This document shows positions 1 through 9,601 of a DNA stretch of 64,000 bases, piece after piece. The position numbers and the translations under genes were made by a program. Below the pieces are notes generated by a model. It did no database searches. It was not told the origin of the DNA and saw only the letters and a list, made by a program, of their open reading frames with translations. The number at the start of each line of letters is the position of its first letter. Within the stretch, counting starts at the first letter, position 1. This DNA comes from VRUE01 sp963714155 (GTDB lineage Bacteria; Actinomycetota; Thermoleophilia; Solirubrobacterales; 70-9), in NCBI GenBank assembly GCA_963714155.1, contig OY970236.1:1054001-1118000 (forward strand), in the 5' to 3' direction.

Positions 1-303
1 GAGCACGTAGACGCCGATCCGGTTGCCGAAGCGCAGCAGTTCGAGGTTCCAGTCGTACCACCAGCGGGGGTAGACCTTCCTGAACAGCAGCATCAGCACG
101 ATCGGGAGGAAGATGATGCTGCCGGCGGCGATCGCGCCGCCGTAGGCTTCGCCGCCGGTGCTGCCGGCGAGCTCCGAGCCAGGCAGCAGCCCTGCGACGA
201 TCGCGATCGGGATCACGGCGAAGATCCGGAAAAAGGTCGACAGCCGGTTGAGCTCACGCTCCGGGTAGTCGACTGAGAACGAGACTGGGTAGGACGGTGG
301 CAT
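1..303 (-). CDS. DUF4389-type membrane protein (C-terminus outside window)
   Basis: The first 101 codons of a minus-strand gene are present; the rest lies beyond the window edge. The protein starts MPPSYPVSFSVDYPERELNR, then has a hydrophobic segment (about residues 26-41), a second one (about 58-75) and the motif YPRWWYDWNLELLRFGNRI. The 'YPxRFxVDYPE' opening and the 'YPRWxxDxNxxLLR' block are what I recognise from DUF4389 family membrane proteins. The start is the ATG at 301-303. The biochemical role of the family is unknown. It reads away from the VWA gene that follows, with about 60 bp between them. Confidence 0.7.
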   Translation of the reverse strand, partial: MPPSYPVSFSVDYPERELNRLSTFFRIFAVIPIAIVAGLLPGSELAGSTGGEAYGGAIAAGSIIFLPIVLMLLFRKVYPRWWYDWNLELLRFGNRIGVYVL

Positions 304-363
304 CTCTCCCCCTAGGTCGCGGGTTTGTGCAGATGCTTACGAGTCTCCCGGCGGTATTCCTCC

Positions 364-1767
364 TCAGTCCGCTGCGGGGACGCCGCCGGCGACGACGTTT
401 ACGAAGTTCTCCAGGTGGCGGGTGGTCCAGCACTCGAAGGCGCCGTCGCAGTAGCGCTCGTAGGCGGCCATCACCGAGTCGCCGTAGTTCCAGTAGAGCT
501 TCGGCTCGGGGTTGAGCCAGAAGAGCCGCCCGGCCCGTTCGGAGACCTGGGCGAAGACGTCGGCGTGGGGCTCGCGGCCGTTGGTGCGGGCGTCGCCGAG
601 CACGATCACGGTCGATCGCGGGTCGAGATCGTCGGAGATCTCGCCGAGGAACTCGAGCCAGACGCGGCCGTAGTCGGTGTAACCGGAGACGTCGGCAACG
701 CCGCCCTCGCTGGAGATGCGCTGGGCGATCACGCGGAAGTCACGCTCGTGCTCGAAGACGTCGGTGACCTCGGAGATGCGCTCGATGAAGACGAAGCTGC
801 GCAGCTTGCGGAAGGAGTCGTGCAGGGCGTGCAGGACGGAGAGGAAGAAGACGCTGGCCGAGGTGACCGAGGTGGAGACGTCGCAGAGCACGTAGATCTC
901 CGGCCGCCGCGGGCGCTTGGGCCGGTAGCGCAGGTGCATCGGCACGCCGCCGGTCTCCAGCGAGCCGCGCATCGTTCGCCGCACGTCGATGCTGCGGCCC
1001 TTGCGCCGGCCGCGCTGCTCGTGGCCGAGTGTCGCCAGCCGCCGCTTCATCTGCGAGACGGCGCGGTGGACCGCGGCCAGATCCTGGGTCGGGCTGGTCG
1101 GCAGCGCCCGGTCGAGCTCGGCTAGCGGACGCGAGGGGGGAAGGGTGGAGGTGCGCTCGATCAGGTCGCGCTCGAGTTCGCGGCGCAGGTGGCGCTCGAA
1201 GGCGTTGAGCTGCTCGCGGTCGATCGGCGGCAACTCGGCGGCGCCGTCCTCGGCCGGCGCCTGGGTACCCGCCGCCAGTCCCAAGGTGCGGCGGATCCGC
1301 TGCACGTCGACGCCGACCACGCCCGAGCCCTCGCCCTGGTTGCCGAAGGCCGAGATCGCCAGCCGCGCCAGGTCGCGCAACGTGTCTTCGTCGCCCTCGA
1401 TGATCGCCTGGCGCACCTGCTCGCGCAGCTCGTCGATGTCGAGCCGCTCGGCTCCCTCGTGGCGCTGCTCGCGTTCCTCGACCCCCCGCGCCACCGCCTC
1501 GGTCTCGGCGGCGCGGAAGAACCAGCGCTCGAACAGCAGCTCGAACAGGCGGCGGTCCTCCTGCGACTTGGCGATCGTCGTCGCCAGCGCCTCGCGGAAG
1601 TCCTCGCGCGAGGTCCAGGCCACCTCCTCGAGCGCGGCGAAGGCGTCGAGGATCTCCGAGGTGCCGACGGCGACGCCCTCGCTGCGCAGCTCCTCGCAGA
1701 AGCCGAGCAGCTTGGCGGCGAGCCCCGGCGGGCCCGCCTCAGCCTTGGGGCCGTACGGGCTCGGCAA
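364..1767 (-). CDS. VWA domain protein, CoxE-like
   Basis: The 467-residue protein carries a von Willebrand factor A domain in its C-terminal half. The metal-ion-dependent adhesion site DVSTS lies near residue 295, followed by the later TDYG and VIVLGDARTNG segments. The N-terminal 250 residues are charged and helical and resemble CoxE/DUF58-neighbour VWA proteins. The gene overlaps the 3' end of the upstream MoxR-type ATPase by 29 bp, so the two are probably translated together. MoxR-VWA pairs act as metal-insertion or complex-maturation chaperones (for example CoxD/CoxE for CO dehydrogenase). No CO dehydrogenase genes are visible here, so the client is unknown. Confidence 0.8.
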   Translation of the reverse strand: MPSPYGPKAEAGPPGLAAKLLGFCEELRSEGVAVGTSEILDAFAALEEVAWTSREDFREALATTIAKSQEDRRLFELLFERWFFRAAETEAVARGVEEREQRHEGAERLDIDELREQVRQAIIEGDEDTLRDLARLAISAFGNQGEGSGVVGVDVQRIRRTLGLAAGTQAPAEDGAAELPPIDREQLNAFERHLRRELERDLIERTSTLPPSRPLAELDRALPTSPTQDLAAVHRAVSQMKRRLATLGHEQRGRRKGRSIDVRRTMRGSLETGGVPMHLRYRPKRPRRPEIYVLCDVSTSVTSASVFFLSVLHALHDSFRKLRSFVFIERISEVTDVFEHERDFRVIAQRISSEGGVADVSGYTDYGRVWLEFLGEISDDLDPRSTVIVLGDARTNGREPHADVFAQVSERAGRLFWLNPEPKLYWNYGDSVMAAYERYCDGAFECWTTRHLENFVNVVAGGVPAAD

Positions 1768-2620
1768 GCTTCACCCCGACTCGCTCGGCGACCAGCTCGA
1801 TGTCGGTGCGGTGCTTGACGATGATCGACATCGACTGCTCGAAGGTCTCGCGATCGATGTCCTCGCTCCCCATCAGCAGCAGCGTGCGCGCCCAGTCGAT
1901 CGACTCGGCGATCGAGGGCGGCTTCTTCAAATCGAGGTCGCGGATCATCCGCACCACCTCGACCATGCGGCGGGCCAGCGACTCCTGCAGCTCCGGCGCG
2001 TGCAGGCGGACTATCTCCATCTCCCGCTCGAGGTCGGGGTAGTCGAGCCAGAGGTAGAGGCAGCGGCGCTTCAGCGCCTCGGTCAGCTCGCGCGAGTTGT
2101 TCGAGGTGAGGATCACGATCGGCATCGTCGTCGCCGAGACCTGGCCCAGCTCGGGGATCGTGATCTGGAAGTCGGAGAGCAGCTCGAGCAGCATCGCCTC
2201 GAACTCCTGGTCGGTCTTGTCGATCTCGTCGATCAGCAGCACCACCGGCTCGGGGCTGGCGATCGCCTGCATCAGCGGCCGCTCGAGCAGGAACTCCTTG
2301 TCGAAGATGTCGCCGTGGACGTCCTCCCAGCCGTCCTCGCCGCCGGCCTGGATGCGCAGCAGCTGCTTGCGGTAGTTCCACTCATAGAGCGCCTTGGCCT
2401 CGTCGAGGCCCTCGTAGCACTGCAGGCGGATCAGCTCACGACCGGTGGCGCGGGAGAGCGCCTTGGCCAGCTCGGTCTTGCCGACCCCCGCCGGGCCCTC
2501 GACCAGGACCGGCTTGCCGAGGCGCTGGGCCAGGAAGGAGACCAGCGCGGCGGGCTCGTCGGCGAGGTAGCCGACCTCGGCGAGCGCCTTCTTAACCTCA
2601 GCTGCGGACCCATCGGCCAT
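1739..2620 (-). CDS. MoxR/CoxD-family AAA+ ATPase
   Basis: The 293-residue AAA+ ATPase has Walker A GPAGVGKT (residues 43-49), Walker B VVLLIDEID (126-134) and a sensor segment ending ILTSNNSREL. Size and motifs fit the MoxR/CoxD group, which remodels or loads cofactors into partner enzymes with a VWA protein. The VWA partner gene follows directly and overlaps this gene's end. The ATG start at 2618-2620 overlaps the start region of a divergent small membrane protein gene, so both promoters must sit inside coding sequence or the divergent start lies further downstream. Confidence 0.85.
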   Translation of the reverse strand: MADGSAAEVKKALAEVGYLADEPAALVSFLAQRLGKPVLVEGPAGVGKTELAKALSRATGRELIRLQCYEGLDEAKALYEWNYRKQLLRIQAGGEDGWEDVHGDIFDKEFLLERPLMQAIASPEPVVLLIDEIDKTDQEFEAMLLELLSDFQITIPELGQVSATTMPIVILTSNNSRELTEALKRRCLYLWLDYPDLEREMEIVRLHAPELQESLARRMVEVVRMIRDLDLKKPPSIAESIDWARTLLLMGSEDIDRETFEQSMSIIVKHRTDIELVAERVGVKLAEPVRPQG

Positions 2621-2897
2621 GGGGGCGATGATAATCGGCGCTGTGCTCGACCTCGTCCTGCCGCTCGCCGCGCTGCTGCCGCACAGCGCCAGCCCCTACA
2701 TCGCGCTGATGCTGATCGGCTTCGCGATCGGCATCCTCGGCCACCTCAGCTCGGCCCGCTGGCTCGTCGCCGCCGGCATCATCCTGATCTTCCTCGGCGC
2801 CCTGCTCTTCCCGCTGGCGGTCAACTTCACCCAGGAGAGTCCGCGCGAGATCGAGCTGCCCGAAGAAGCGCCGCGGTCCCTGGAAACGATTCGCTAG
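2619..2897 (+). CDS. Small two-helix membrane protein, unknown function
   Basis: A protein of about 92 residues with two or three hydrophobic segments (about 10-45 and 48-70) and an acidic tail. I do not recognise the family. The furthest ATG (2619) overlaps the divergent ATPase start. In-frame alternatives are ATG 2628 and GTG 2643, and the latter leaves room for a promoter. Codon use matches the neighbours, and the frame stays open between two well-supported genes, which is the main support for it being real. It lies about 60 bp upstream of a lipoprotein gene on the same strand. Confidence 0.55.
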   Translation: MGAMIIGAVLDLVLPLAALLPHSASPYIALMLIGFAIGILGHLSSARWLVAAGIILIFLGALLFPLAVNFTQESPREIELPEEAPRSLETIR

Positions 2898-2957
2898 GAC
2901 GCACCCGCTAGCGTTACTGCTTCGCCAACCCGATCCTCGTCCAGGAGGCCCACAGCT

Positions 2958-4076
2958 TTGAGCAGAGTTCGCATCCTTTCCGTTTTCATCGCGCTGATCG
3001 CGTTGACGTCGGCTTTTGCCGCCTGCGGCGGCGGCAGCAGCGACGATCCGCAGTCGGTCGTCGACGAAGCGACGCTGCAGGGGATTGAAAGCGGCGTGAT
3101 CAACCTCGCCGTCGACGTCGACGTGCAGGGTGATAAAGGCGGCAAGTTCGACGTCAAGCTCTCCGGCCCGTTCCAGAGCGAAAGCGGCGCGGAGCTGCCC
3201 GAACTGGACCTCGCCGCCTCGGCCAAGGGATCGCTGGGCGGCAAAGACCTGAACCGCGAAGGCGGCGTCACCCTGCTCGGCAGCAAGGCCTACGTCGCTT
3301 ACGAAGGAACCGAGTACGAAGTCGACTCGACCACCTTCGGCTTCGTCAAATCGCTGCTCAAACAGCAGGGTGGGGGCCAGAACCAGTCGAGCGAAATCGC
3401 CGCCTGTCAGGAGGCCGCGAGCGGTCTCGAACTTGCCGATTTCGTCGAAGGCCTCAAGGACGAGGGCAGCGCTGACGTCGGCGGCACGAGCACGACCAAG
3501 ATCAGCGGTGACCTCGATGGGCCGGCGGCGGTCGAAGCGGTCAGCGAGCTGGTCGATGACCCCGCCTGCAGCGAACAGCTGGAAGCGGCCGGCCCGCTTC
3601 CCTCGGCGGCGGAACTCGAGAAAGCCAAGAGCACCGTGCGGGACTCGATCAAGTCTGCCCACGTCGATCTGTACGTCGGCGACGATCACATCGTCCGCCG
3701 CATCTCGGCAAAAGCGACGATCGAACCGTCGAAGGACTCGGAAACCGGGGCGAAGCGGGTTGACCTCGATCTGGACCTGACCCTGACCGGCGTCAACGAG
3801 GAGCAGACGATCTCGGCGCCGGGCAATGCCAGGCCGCTCAGCGACCTCTTCATCAAGCTGGGGGTCAACCCGATCGAACTGCTCGGCGCTTTCCAGAACA
3901 GCGGCGGTGTGGGGGGTCTCGGTGGTCTGCTGGAAGGCCTTGACAGCGCCGGCGGCGGCTCCTCGGGTGGCAGCGGCAACAGCAACTCGGGTGGCGGCAA
4001 AGAGTCCTATTACGAATGCCTGGGTGAAGCCGACACGCCGGTTGACATCCAGGACTGCACGGGGCACCTCCAGTAG
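2958..4076 (+). CDS. Putative lipoprotein, unknown function
   Basis: The 372-residue protein starts at TTG 2958, chosen because a strong AGGAGG (2943-2948) sits 9 nt upstream. The N-terminus is a signal peptide ending SAFAAC followed by GGGSSD, a lipobox-like site although Phe is at -3. The middle region alternates charged and hydrophobic residues in a beta-rich pattern. The C-terminal 60 residues are a Gly/Ser-rich stretch ending in a two-cysteine tail (YYECLGEAD...IQDC). The architecture recalls LppX/LprG-like or DUF6612-like exported carriers, but I see no diagnostic motif. It is probably anchored on the outer face of the membrane. Confidence 0.65.
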   Translation: MSRVRILSVFIALIALTSAFAACGGGSSDDPQSVVDEATLQGIESGVINLAVDVDVQGDKGGKFDVKLSGPFQSESGAELPELDLAASAKGSLGGKDLNREGGVTLLGSKAYVAYEGTEYEVDSTTFGFVKSLLKQQGGGQNQSSEIAACQEAASGLELADFVEGLKDEGSADVGGTSTTKISGDLDGPAAVEAVSELVDDPACSEQLEAAGPLPSAAELEKAKSTVRDSIKSAHVDLYVGDDHIVRRISAKATIEPSKDSETGAKRVDLDLDLTLTGVNEEQTISAPGNARPLSDLFIKLGVNPIELLGAFQNSGGVGGLGGLLEGLDSAGGGSSGGSGNSNSGGGKESYYECLGEADTPVDIQDCTGHLQ

Positions 4077-4132
4077 TCGCGTTCCTCCGCACTCCATATG
4101 GCTGGCCCTATCTGCTGACGCCGCTGATCCCG

Positions 4133-5173
4133 TTGGCGGTGGTGCTGGACGTGATCGGCGCCGCCGCCGGGGCGGTGTTTGCCGCCTCGGCCCTGGGGAT
4201 CGTGCCGACGGCGGCGCTGATGGGTCGCGCCACCGAGGAGCTGGCGGCCCGTTCGGGCCCCGGCATCGGCGGGCTGCTCAACGTCACCTTCGGCAACGCG
4301 CCGGAGCTGATCATCGCCCTCTTCGCCCTGCAGAAGGGCCTGCAGGAGGTGGTCAAGGCCTCGATCGTCGGCTCGATCATCGGCAACATCCTGCTCGTGC
4401 TCGGCGCGGCGATGCTCTTTGGTGGGCTGGGGCGCGACAAGCAGACCTTCAGCCGCACCACCGCGAGCATCCAGACGACGATGCTGCTGCTCGCCGGGGC
4501 GGCGCTGGTGATGCCGGCGATCTTCGAGCTGGTCGAGGGCAAGGGGCTGCCCTCGCCGGGTGCCGAGGTCGTCGACTATGGCCCGCCGGTCGAGCACCTC
4601 TCGCTGGCGGTGGCGATCGTCCTCATCGCCACCTACGTCGCCGGGCTCTTCTTCTCGCTGAAGACTCACCGCGACATCTTCAATCCCGAGTACGAGGACG
4701 AGGGAACCTGGGGCTGGTCGACCCGCAAGTCGGTTCTGGCCCTGGCCGGGGCGGGGGTGCTGGTCGGCTTGATGTCGGAGGTGCTGGTCGGCTCGATCGA
4801 GGAGGCCTCGCACGCGGTCGGCCTCTCCGAGTTCTTCATCGGCGTGATCGTCGTCGCCATCGTCGGCAACGCGGCCGAGCACTGGGTCGCGGTCCTGGTC
4901 GCGATGAAGAACAAGATGGACCTCGCGGTCAACATCGCGATCGGCTCCAGTGCCCAGGTGGCGCTCTTCGTCGCCCCGATCCTCGTCCTCGCCTCCTTCT
5001 TCCTCGGTCCGCACCCGCTGGCCCTCGTCTTCAACGGCTTCGAGCTCGGCGCGATCCTGATCGCGATCCTGATCGCCAACTACGTCACCCAGGACGGCGA
5101 GTCGACCTGGTTCGAGGGCGTGCAGCTGCTCGCCGTCTACGCCGTCTTCGGCATCGCCTTCTACTACGCCTAG
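4133..5173 (+). CDS. Calcium/proton antiporter, CaxA family
   Basis: The membrane protein of about 346 residues carries the signature of the Ca2+/cation antiporter superfamily twice. The first alpha repeat has GNAPELIIALFALQKG and the second GNAAEHWVAVLVA. About eleven transmembrane segments are visible. Together with ATEELA this matches bacterial CAX exchangers, which expel Ca2+ in exchange for H+. The TTG at 4133 is the first conventional start in frame. However, the frame is open from 4046, and the residues just upstream (PYLLTPLIPLAVVLDV) look like the conserved first helix, so translation may begin at a CTG near 4112-4115. A second antiporter gene follows 9 bp later. Confidence 0.85.
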   Translation: MAVVLDVIGAAAGAVFAASALGIVPTAALMGRATEELAARSGPGIGGLLNVTFGNAPELIIALFALQKGLQEVVKASIVGSIIGNILLVLGAAMLFGGLGRDKQTFSRTTASIQTTMLLLAGAALVMPAIFELVEGKGLPSPGAEVVDYGPPVEHLSLAVAIVLIATYVAGLFFSLKTHRDIFNPEYEDEGTWGWSTRKSVLALAGAGVLVGLMSEVLVGSIEEASHAVGLSEFFIGVIVVAIVGNAAEHWVAVLVAMKNKMDLAVNIAIGSSAQVALFVAPILVLASFFLGPHPLALVFNGFELGAILIAILIANYVTQDGESTWFEGVQLLAVYAVFGIAFYYA

Positions 5174-5182
5174 GCTGTCTGC

Positions 5183-6187
5183 GTGGCGGACGGCCTCCTC
5201 TTGCTTGTCAGCTTCGCGGTGATCCTCGCCGGGGCGCTGCTGTTCACCAACGCCGTCGAGTGGATCGGCCATCGGCTCGAGCTCGGCGAGGGCGCGGTCG
5301 GCAGCCTGCTGGCCGCCGTCGGCACGGCGATGCCGGAGACGCTGATCGCGATCGTCGCCTTGGTCGGTACGGCCGAGGGTGGGGACCAAGTCGCGATCGG
5401 TGCCATAGTCGGCGCCCCCTTCCTGCTCGCCACCCTGGCGATGGGCCTGGTTGGGCTCTTCGCCTACCTCTACCGCGAGCGGCGCGAGCAGGGGCTGGAG
5501 CTGAAGGCCCACAGGCCGACCCTCGAGCGCGACCTGCTCTTCTTCCTCGCCTTCTTCGCTCTCTCCCTGGCCCTGGGCTGGGGTGCGCCGGACCCGTTGC
5601 GGATCGCGGTTGGGATCCTCGTCCTCCTCGCCTACCCGGTCTACATCGCCCGCACCCTGCGCGCCGGGGGAGAGGTGCAGGACGAGGAGACGCTCAACCC
5701 GCTGGTCTTCGAGCGGCGCTCCGAGCGGCGCGAAGACCCCGCTCTTGCTCTCTGCATATTGCAGCTGTTGGTCGGCCTCGGCGCGATGGTCGGCGGCGCC
5801 CACCTCTTCGTCGAGTCGCTGCTCCACATCGCCGAGAGCCTCGGCGTCGAGGCCGTGGTGCTGGCACTTGTCCTCGCCCCCCTGGCGACCGAGCTGCCGG
5901 AGAAGGTCAACAGCTTCTTCTGGGTCCGCGACGGCAAGGACTCGCTGGCGCTCGGCAACATCAGCGGCGCGATGGTCTTCCAATCGACGATCCCGGTCGG
6001 CATCGGCCTCGTCTTCACCGATTGGAACCTGAGCACCAACGCCGCCGTCTCGGTCGGCCTCGGCCTCGCCGGCGGCCTGCTTGCCTACGAGGTCCTGCAC
6101 CGCCGTGGCCGTTTCGGACTTCCGGCCGTGGTGACCTGGTTCGCGCTCTACGCCAGTTTCATCATCTTTGTCGCTGTGGGCGCCTGA
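5183..6187 (+). CDS. Sodium/calcium exchanger family protein
   Basis: The 334-residue membrane protein has two alpha-repeat signatures, GTAMPETLIAIVALVG near residues 50-65 and LATELPEKVNSFFWVRDG in the second half, each followed by hydrophobic helices. This is the CaCA superfamily (YrbG-like). It follows the CaxA-like gene by 9 bp and starts at GTG, so the two antiporters are likely one transcription unit handling divalent cations. The stop codon lies within a short palindrome (6181-6195) shared with the convergent peroxiredoxin gene. Confidence 0.85.
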   Translation: MADGLLLLVSFAVILAGALLFTNAVEWIGHRLELGEGAVGSLLAAVGTAMPETLIAIVALVGTAEGGDQVAIGAIVGAPFLLATLAMGLVGLFAYLYRERREQGLELKAHRPTLERDLLFFLAFFALSLALGWGAPDPLRIAVGILVLLAYPVYIARTLRAGGEVQDEETLNPLVFERRSERREDPALALCILQLLVGLGAMVGGAHLFVESLLHIAESLGVEAVVLALVLAPLATELPEKVNSFFWVRDGKDSLALGNISGAMVFQSTIPVGIGLVFTDWNLSTNAAVSVGLGLAGGLLAYEVLHRRGRFGLPAVVTWFALYASFIIFVAVGA

Positions 6188-6195
6188 ATCAGGCG
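6181..6195. terminator. Palindrome between convergent stop codons
   Basis: CGCCTG-AAT-CAGGCG forms a perfect 6-bp stem spanning the TGA stop of the plus-strand antiporter and the TGA stop of the minus-strand peroxiredoxin. There is no T-run, so this may be a weak bidirectional terminator or 3'-end stabiliser, or simply chance. Confidence 0.3.
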
Positions 6196-6659
6196 ACAGC
6201 GAGCTCAGCCAGCGCCTTGAGCACGATGTCGTCGTGCGTTTTCGGCGAGACCTTGGGGAAGACCTTGGCGATCTTGCCCTCGGGGCCGACGATGAAGGTC
6301 GCCCGCTGCACGCCCATGTACTTCTTGCCGTACATCGACTTCTCGACCCAGGCGCCGTAGGCCTCGGCGACGGCGTGGTCGGCGTCGGCCAGGAGGGTGA
6401 AGTCGAGGTCGAATTTGCGCGCGAACTTGTCGACGGCGTCGACCTTGTCGGGGGAGATGCCGATCACGCGGGCGCCAGCCACCTTGTACTCGCCGCTGCG
6501 ATCGCGCACGCCGCAGGCCTGCGTCGTGCAGCCAGGGGTGTCAGCCCGCGGATAGAAATAGAGAACGACGGTCTCGCCGCGCAGGCCGGAGAGGCTTACC
6601 TCGTTACCGCCTTGGTCGGGCAGGGTGAAGTCGGGCGCCTTCGCCCCGGCTTCGAGCAT
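6189..6659 (-). CDS. bcp: Thioredoxin-dependent peroxiredoxin, Bcp/PrxQ type
   Basis: The 156-residue peroxiredoxin reduces hydroperoxides in the cytoplasm. The peroxidatic cysteine is C44 in TPGCTTQAC. C49, five residues later, is the resolving cysteine typical of the atypical two-Cys PrxQ/Bcp branch. ADTPGCTTQAC, GISPD and the AFIVG-like C-terminal strand are in the expected order, and the length is normal. The ATG at 6657-6659 abuts the stop of the upstream acidic hypothetical gene with no gap. This gene is therefore the last of a three-gene minus-strand unit. Confidence 0.95.
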   Translation of the reverse strand: MLEAGAKAPDFTLPDQGGNEVSLSGLRGETVVLYFYPRADTPGCTTQACGVRDRSGEYKVAGARVIGISPDKVDAVDKFARKFDLDFTLLADADHAVAEAYGAWVEKSMYGKKYMGVQRATFIVGPEGKIAKVFPKVSPKTHDDIVLKALAELAVA

Positions 6660-7004
6660 CTACTCGACGTCCTCGCGGCCGGGGTCCTGGCCGTCCTCGT
6701 CCTCATCGAGCTCGTCGTCGCCCTGCTCCAGGGCGGTCTCCGAGACCGAGCCGCTGGCCCCGGGGTGGTAGCTGGTCTGGAAGCTCTCCAGCGCCCGGTC
6801 GCGGCCGTCTTCGTCAACCGGGACCTCGTCGGAGATGCGCACCCACTCGGCGCCCTCGTAGGCCTCCATGTTGAAGACCTCCTGGTCGAGCGAGGTCGAG
6901 TCGTCGACGACGACCAGCACCTCGGTCTGCGGGTTGAAGTAGGTCCCGGGCTGCATCAGCAGCTCCTCGACCTCGTAGAGATTCTCCTCGGCGGCGCCGG
7001 CCAT
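6660..7004 (-). CDS. Acidic hypothetical protein
   Basis: The 114-residue protein is strongly acidic, especially the tail (GDDELDEDEDGQDPGRED). I recognise no domain. The N-terminal part (ENLYEVEELLMQPGTYFNP, then VLVVVDDS) looks like a small alpha/beta fold with tyrosines. Its ATG overlaps the stop of the upstream gene by one base (TGATG), and its own stop abuts the bcp start, so it is translationally coupled on both sides. This suggests a conserved function with the peroxiredoxin, but the role is unknown. Confidence 0.7.
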   Translation of the reverse strand: MAGAAEENLYEVEELLMQPGTYFNPQTEVLVVVDDSTSLDQEVFNMEAYEGAEWVRISDEVPVDEDGRDRALESFQTSYHPGASGSVSETALEQGDDELDEDEDGQDPGREDVE

Positions 7005-7495
7005 CAGTTGCCCAATCCTATGAAATCGGCGACCTGTCGCTCGACCTCGGCCTCGACGTCGAGTGGCTCCTCGCCGCGGCGCATGCGCCGTTCGTTGCGG
7101 GCGATCACGAGCTGACGTACTTCCGCCCGCAGTTTCTCGTCGAGATTGCGCTTCTTGCGGCCCTTGCCGCTCAGCTCGGTGTCGAGCAGGGCGGTCATCT
7201 CGGCCTCGACGTCGAGCGGCTCCTCGCCGCGCCGCGTACGCCGGTAGGACTTCGCCTCCAGCATCTGGCGCGCCTCCGCCGCCTGGATTGCCAGGTCGAT
7301 CTCGGGCGAGGGCTGCGCCAAGCGCGGTGGCGGCATCGATTGCATGACCCCGAAGCGACCTTTCCCGAGCTCTTTCCAGGCCGGGCCGGAGCGCGCAAAC
7401 CAGAATGCCGCGAGGGGCAGCACGAAGAGCGTGATGGCGGCCATCACGTAGCCGCTCTGCAAGTAGGTCAATCCCAGTGGGCAGACCATCGACAC
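7004..7495 (-). CDS. Single-pass membrane protein with duplicated charged motif
   Basis: The 163-residue protein has one transmembrane helix near the N-terminus (about residues 17-34) and a charged cytoplasmic tail. Within the tail the motif RRGEEPLDVEAE occurs twice, at about 88-99 and 139-150, the second within a helix-rich segment. I do not recognise the family. It resembles short SHOCT-like C-terminal motifs that occur as paired basic-acidic helices, but the residues do not match well enough to call it. It is the first gene of a coupled unit ending in bcp and is divergent from the acyl-CoA dehydrogenase. Confidence 0.65.
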   Translation of the reverse strand: MSMVCPLGLTYLQSGYVMAAITLFVLPLAAFWFARSGPAWKELGKGRFGVMQSMPPPRLAQPSPEIDLAIQAAEARQMLEAKSYRRTRRGEEPLDVEAEMTALLDTELSGKGRKKRNLDEKLRAEVRQLVIARNERRMRRGEEPLDVEAEVERQVADFIGLGN

Positions 7496-7544
7496 AAGGG
7501 TAGGGCTATCGCTCGGGCGCCGCTATCCGGTACCCTTGCCTTGG

Positions 7545-7560
7545 TTGACTGACCAGTCAA
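7545..7560. promoter_or_regulatory. Operator-like palindrome upstream of acyl-CoA dehydrogenase
   Basis: TTGACTGACCAGTCAA is an inverted repeat with 7-bp arms (TTGACTG/CAGTCAA) around AC. It sits in the 138-bp divergent region between the bcp unit and the acyl-CoA dehydrogenase gene. The form matches operators of TetR-type fatty-acid regulators (FadR/KstR class). Twelve of its bases (CTGACCAGTCAA) recur at 8938-8949 in front of the next gene. Confidence 0.6.
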
Positions 7561-7633
7561 TCGGTGGTCGTCGCCCCGTGGCGAGGCCGCATTTCCTAAG
7601 GCTTACGCAACGACCAAGAAGGAGCCTCGACCA

Positions 7634-8866
<1,233 letters not shown>

Positions 8867-8903
8867 GCAGTCCACACCGCTTGGGGCAGGGGCCCCTGGT
8901 CAA

Positions 8904-8937
8904 GAGCCGCCGGGTAAGTCCCGGCGGCTCTTTTTTT
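8904..8937 (+). terminator. Rho-independent terminator after acyl-CoA dehydrogenase
   Basis: GAGCCGCCGGG-TAAGT-CCCGGCGGCTC forms a perfect 11-bp GC-rich stem followed by seven T residues. This is the clearest intrinsic terminator in the window and separates the acyl-CoA dehydrogenase from the HTH gene. Confidence 0.95.
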
Positions 8938-8949
8938 CTGACCAGTCAA
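8938..8949. promoter_or_regulatory. Second copy of the CTGACCAGTCAA operator motif
   Basis: CTGACCAGTCAA, identical to 7549-7560, starts immediately after the T-run of the terminator and ends about 45 bp before the likely start of the HTH gene. One half of the palindrome is lost, so it may be a weaker site for the same regulator. Confidence 0.5.
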
Positions 8950-8992
8950 GACAGCTAAGGTGGGCCGGTCGGAGTCAAGCGAGGAGGGGTCC

Positions 8993-9601
8993 GTGGGCAG
9001 TTTTTACGATGACGACGAACTTGGGGTCGAGAGGTGGTCGCAGCGTTTCGGGACAGATCCCGTGCAGTTTCGCCTGCTGGTCCTGCTCAATGAGCGATCC
9101 GCGGGTGTCGCCGAGATCGCGGAGAGATTGGAGCTTTCGCAGCCGCTGGCCGCCGAGCACCTCGACAGGATGCTCGAGAAGGGCATGGTCGAGATAACCG
9201 GCGAGGTCCTCAACCGGGGTAAGGTCGAACCGCGCTACCGGGCTGCGGTTCCGGTCATCTGGTCGGATGAGGAGATGGCGGATCTCAGCCTCGCCGAACG
9301 CCGCCGCTTGTTGATCTGGATCGCGCAGACGGTCAGCGGCGACGTCGACGAAGCGCTGGCGTCGGGGACCTTCGTCGCGCGCGACGATGCGCACGCCAGT
9401 CGCACCATCCTCCAGGTCGACGAGCAGGGGTGGGAGGAACTCGTCCGGATCCACGCCGAAGCGCTCGACGCCGTCTTCAGTATTCAGGCGGCCAGCGCCG
9501 AACGCCTGGCCGAGGCCAAGCTGGAGGGCGTCTCCGCGCTCTCGGCGGTCTTCTGCTGTGAGCTGCCTTCCCGCGCGGGGGCGACGAAGGGGCCCGACTA
9601 G
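8993..9601 (+). CDS. Winged-helix transcriptional regulator (ArsR/MarR-like)
   Basis: The protein of about 202 residues has an N-terminal winged helix: FGTDPVQFRLLVLLNE, then AGVAEIAERLELSQPLAAEHLDRMLEKGMVE, a typical HTH with recognition helix and wing. A helical C-terminal half follows that could bind a ligand or dimerise. I chose GTG 8993 because GAGGAGGGG (8981-8989) lies just upstream; GTG 8960 is in frame but lacks this. The gene follows the acyl-CoA dehydrogenase after a terminator and carries part of the same operator in front, suggesting a shared circuit. Its stop overlaps the typA stop in CTAG. Confidence 0.75.
   Translation: MGSFYDDDELGVERWSQRFGTDPVQFRLLVLLNERSAGVAEIAERLELSQPLAAEHLDRMLEKGMVEITGEVLNRGKVEPRYRAAVPVIWSDEEMADLSLAERRRLLIWIAQTVSGDVDEALASGTFVARDDAHASRTILQVDEQGWEELVRIHAEALDAVFSIQAASAERLAEAKLEGVSALSAVFCCELPSRAGATKGPD

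Noticed and set aside
989..2911. Long plus-strand open frame opposite the MoxR and VWA genes
   Set aside because: Arg/Ser-rich and codon-shadow composition; it is an antisense artefact of the high GC content.
4010..6100. Long minus-strand open frame opposite the two antiporters
   Set aside because: No domains, Asp/Glu/Arg-rich shadow frame; the plus-strand antiporters are clear.
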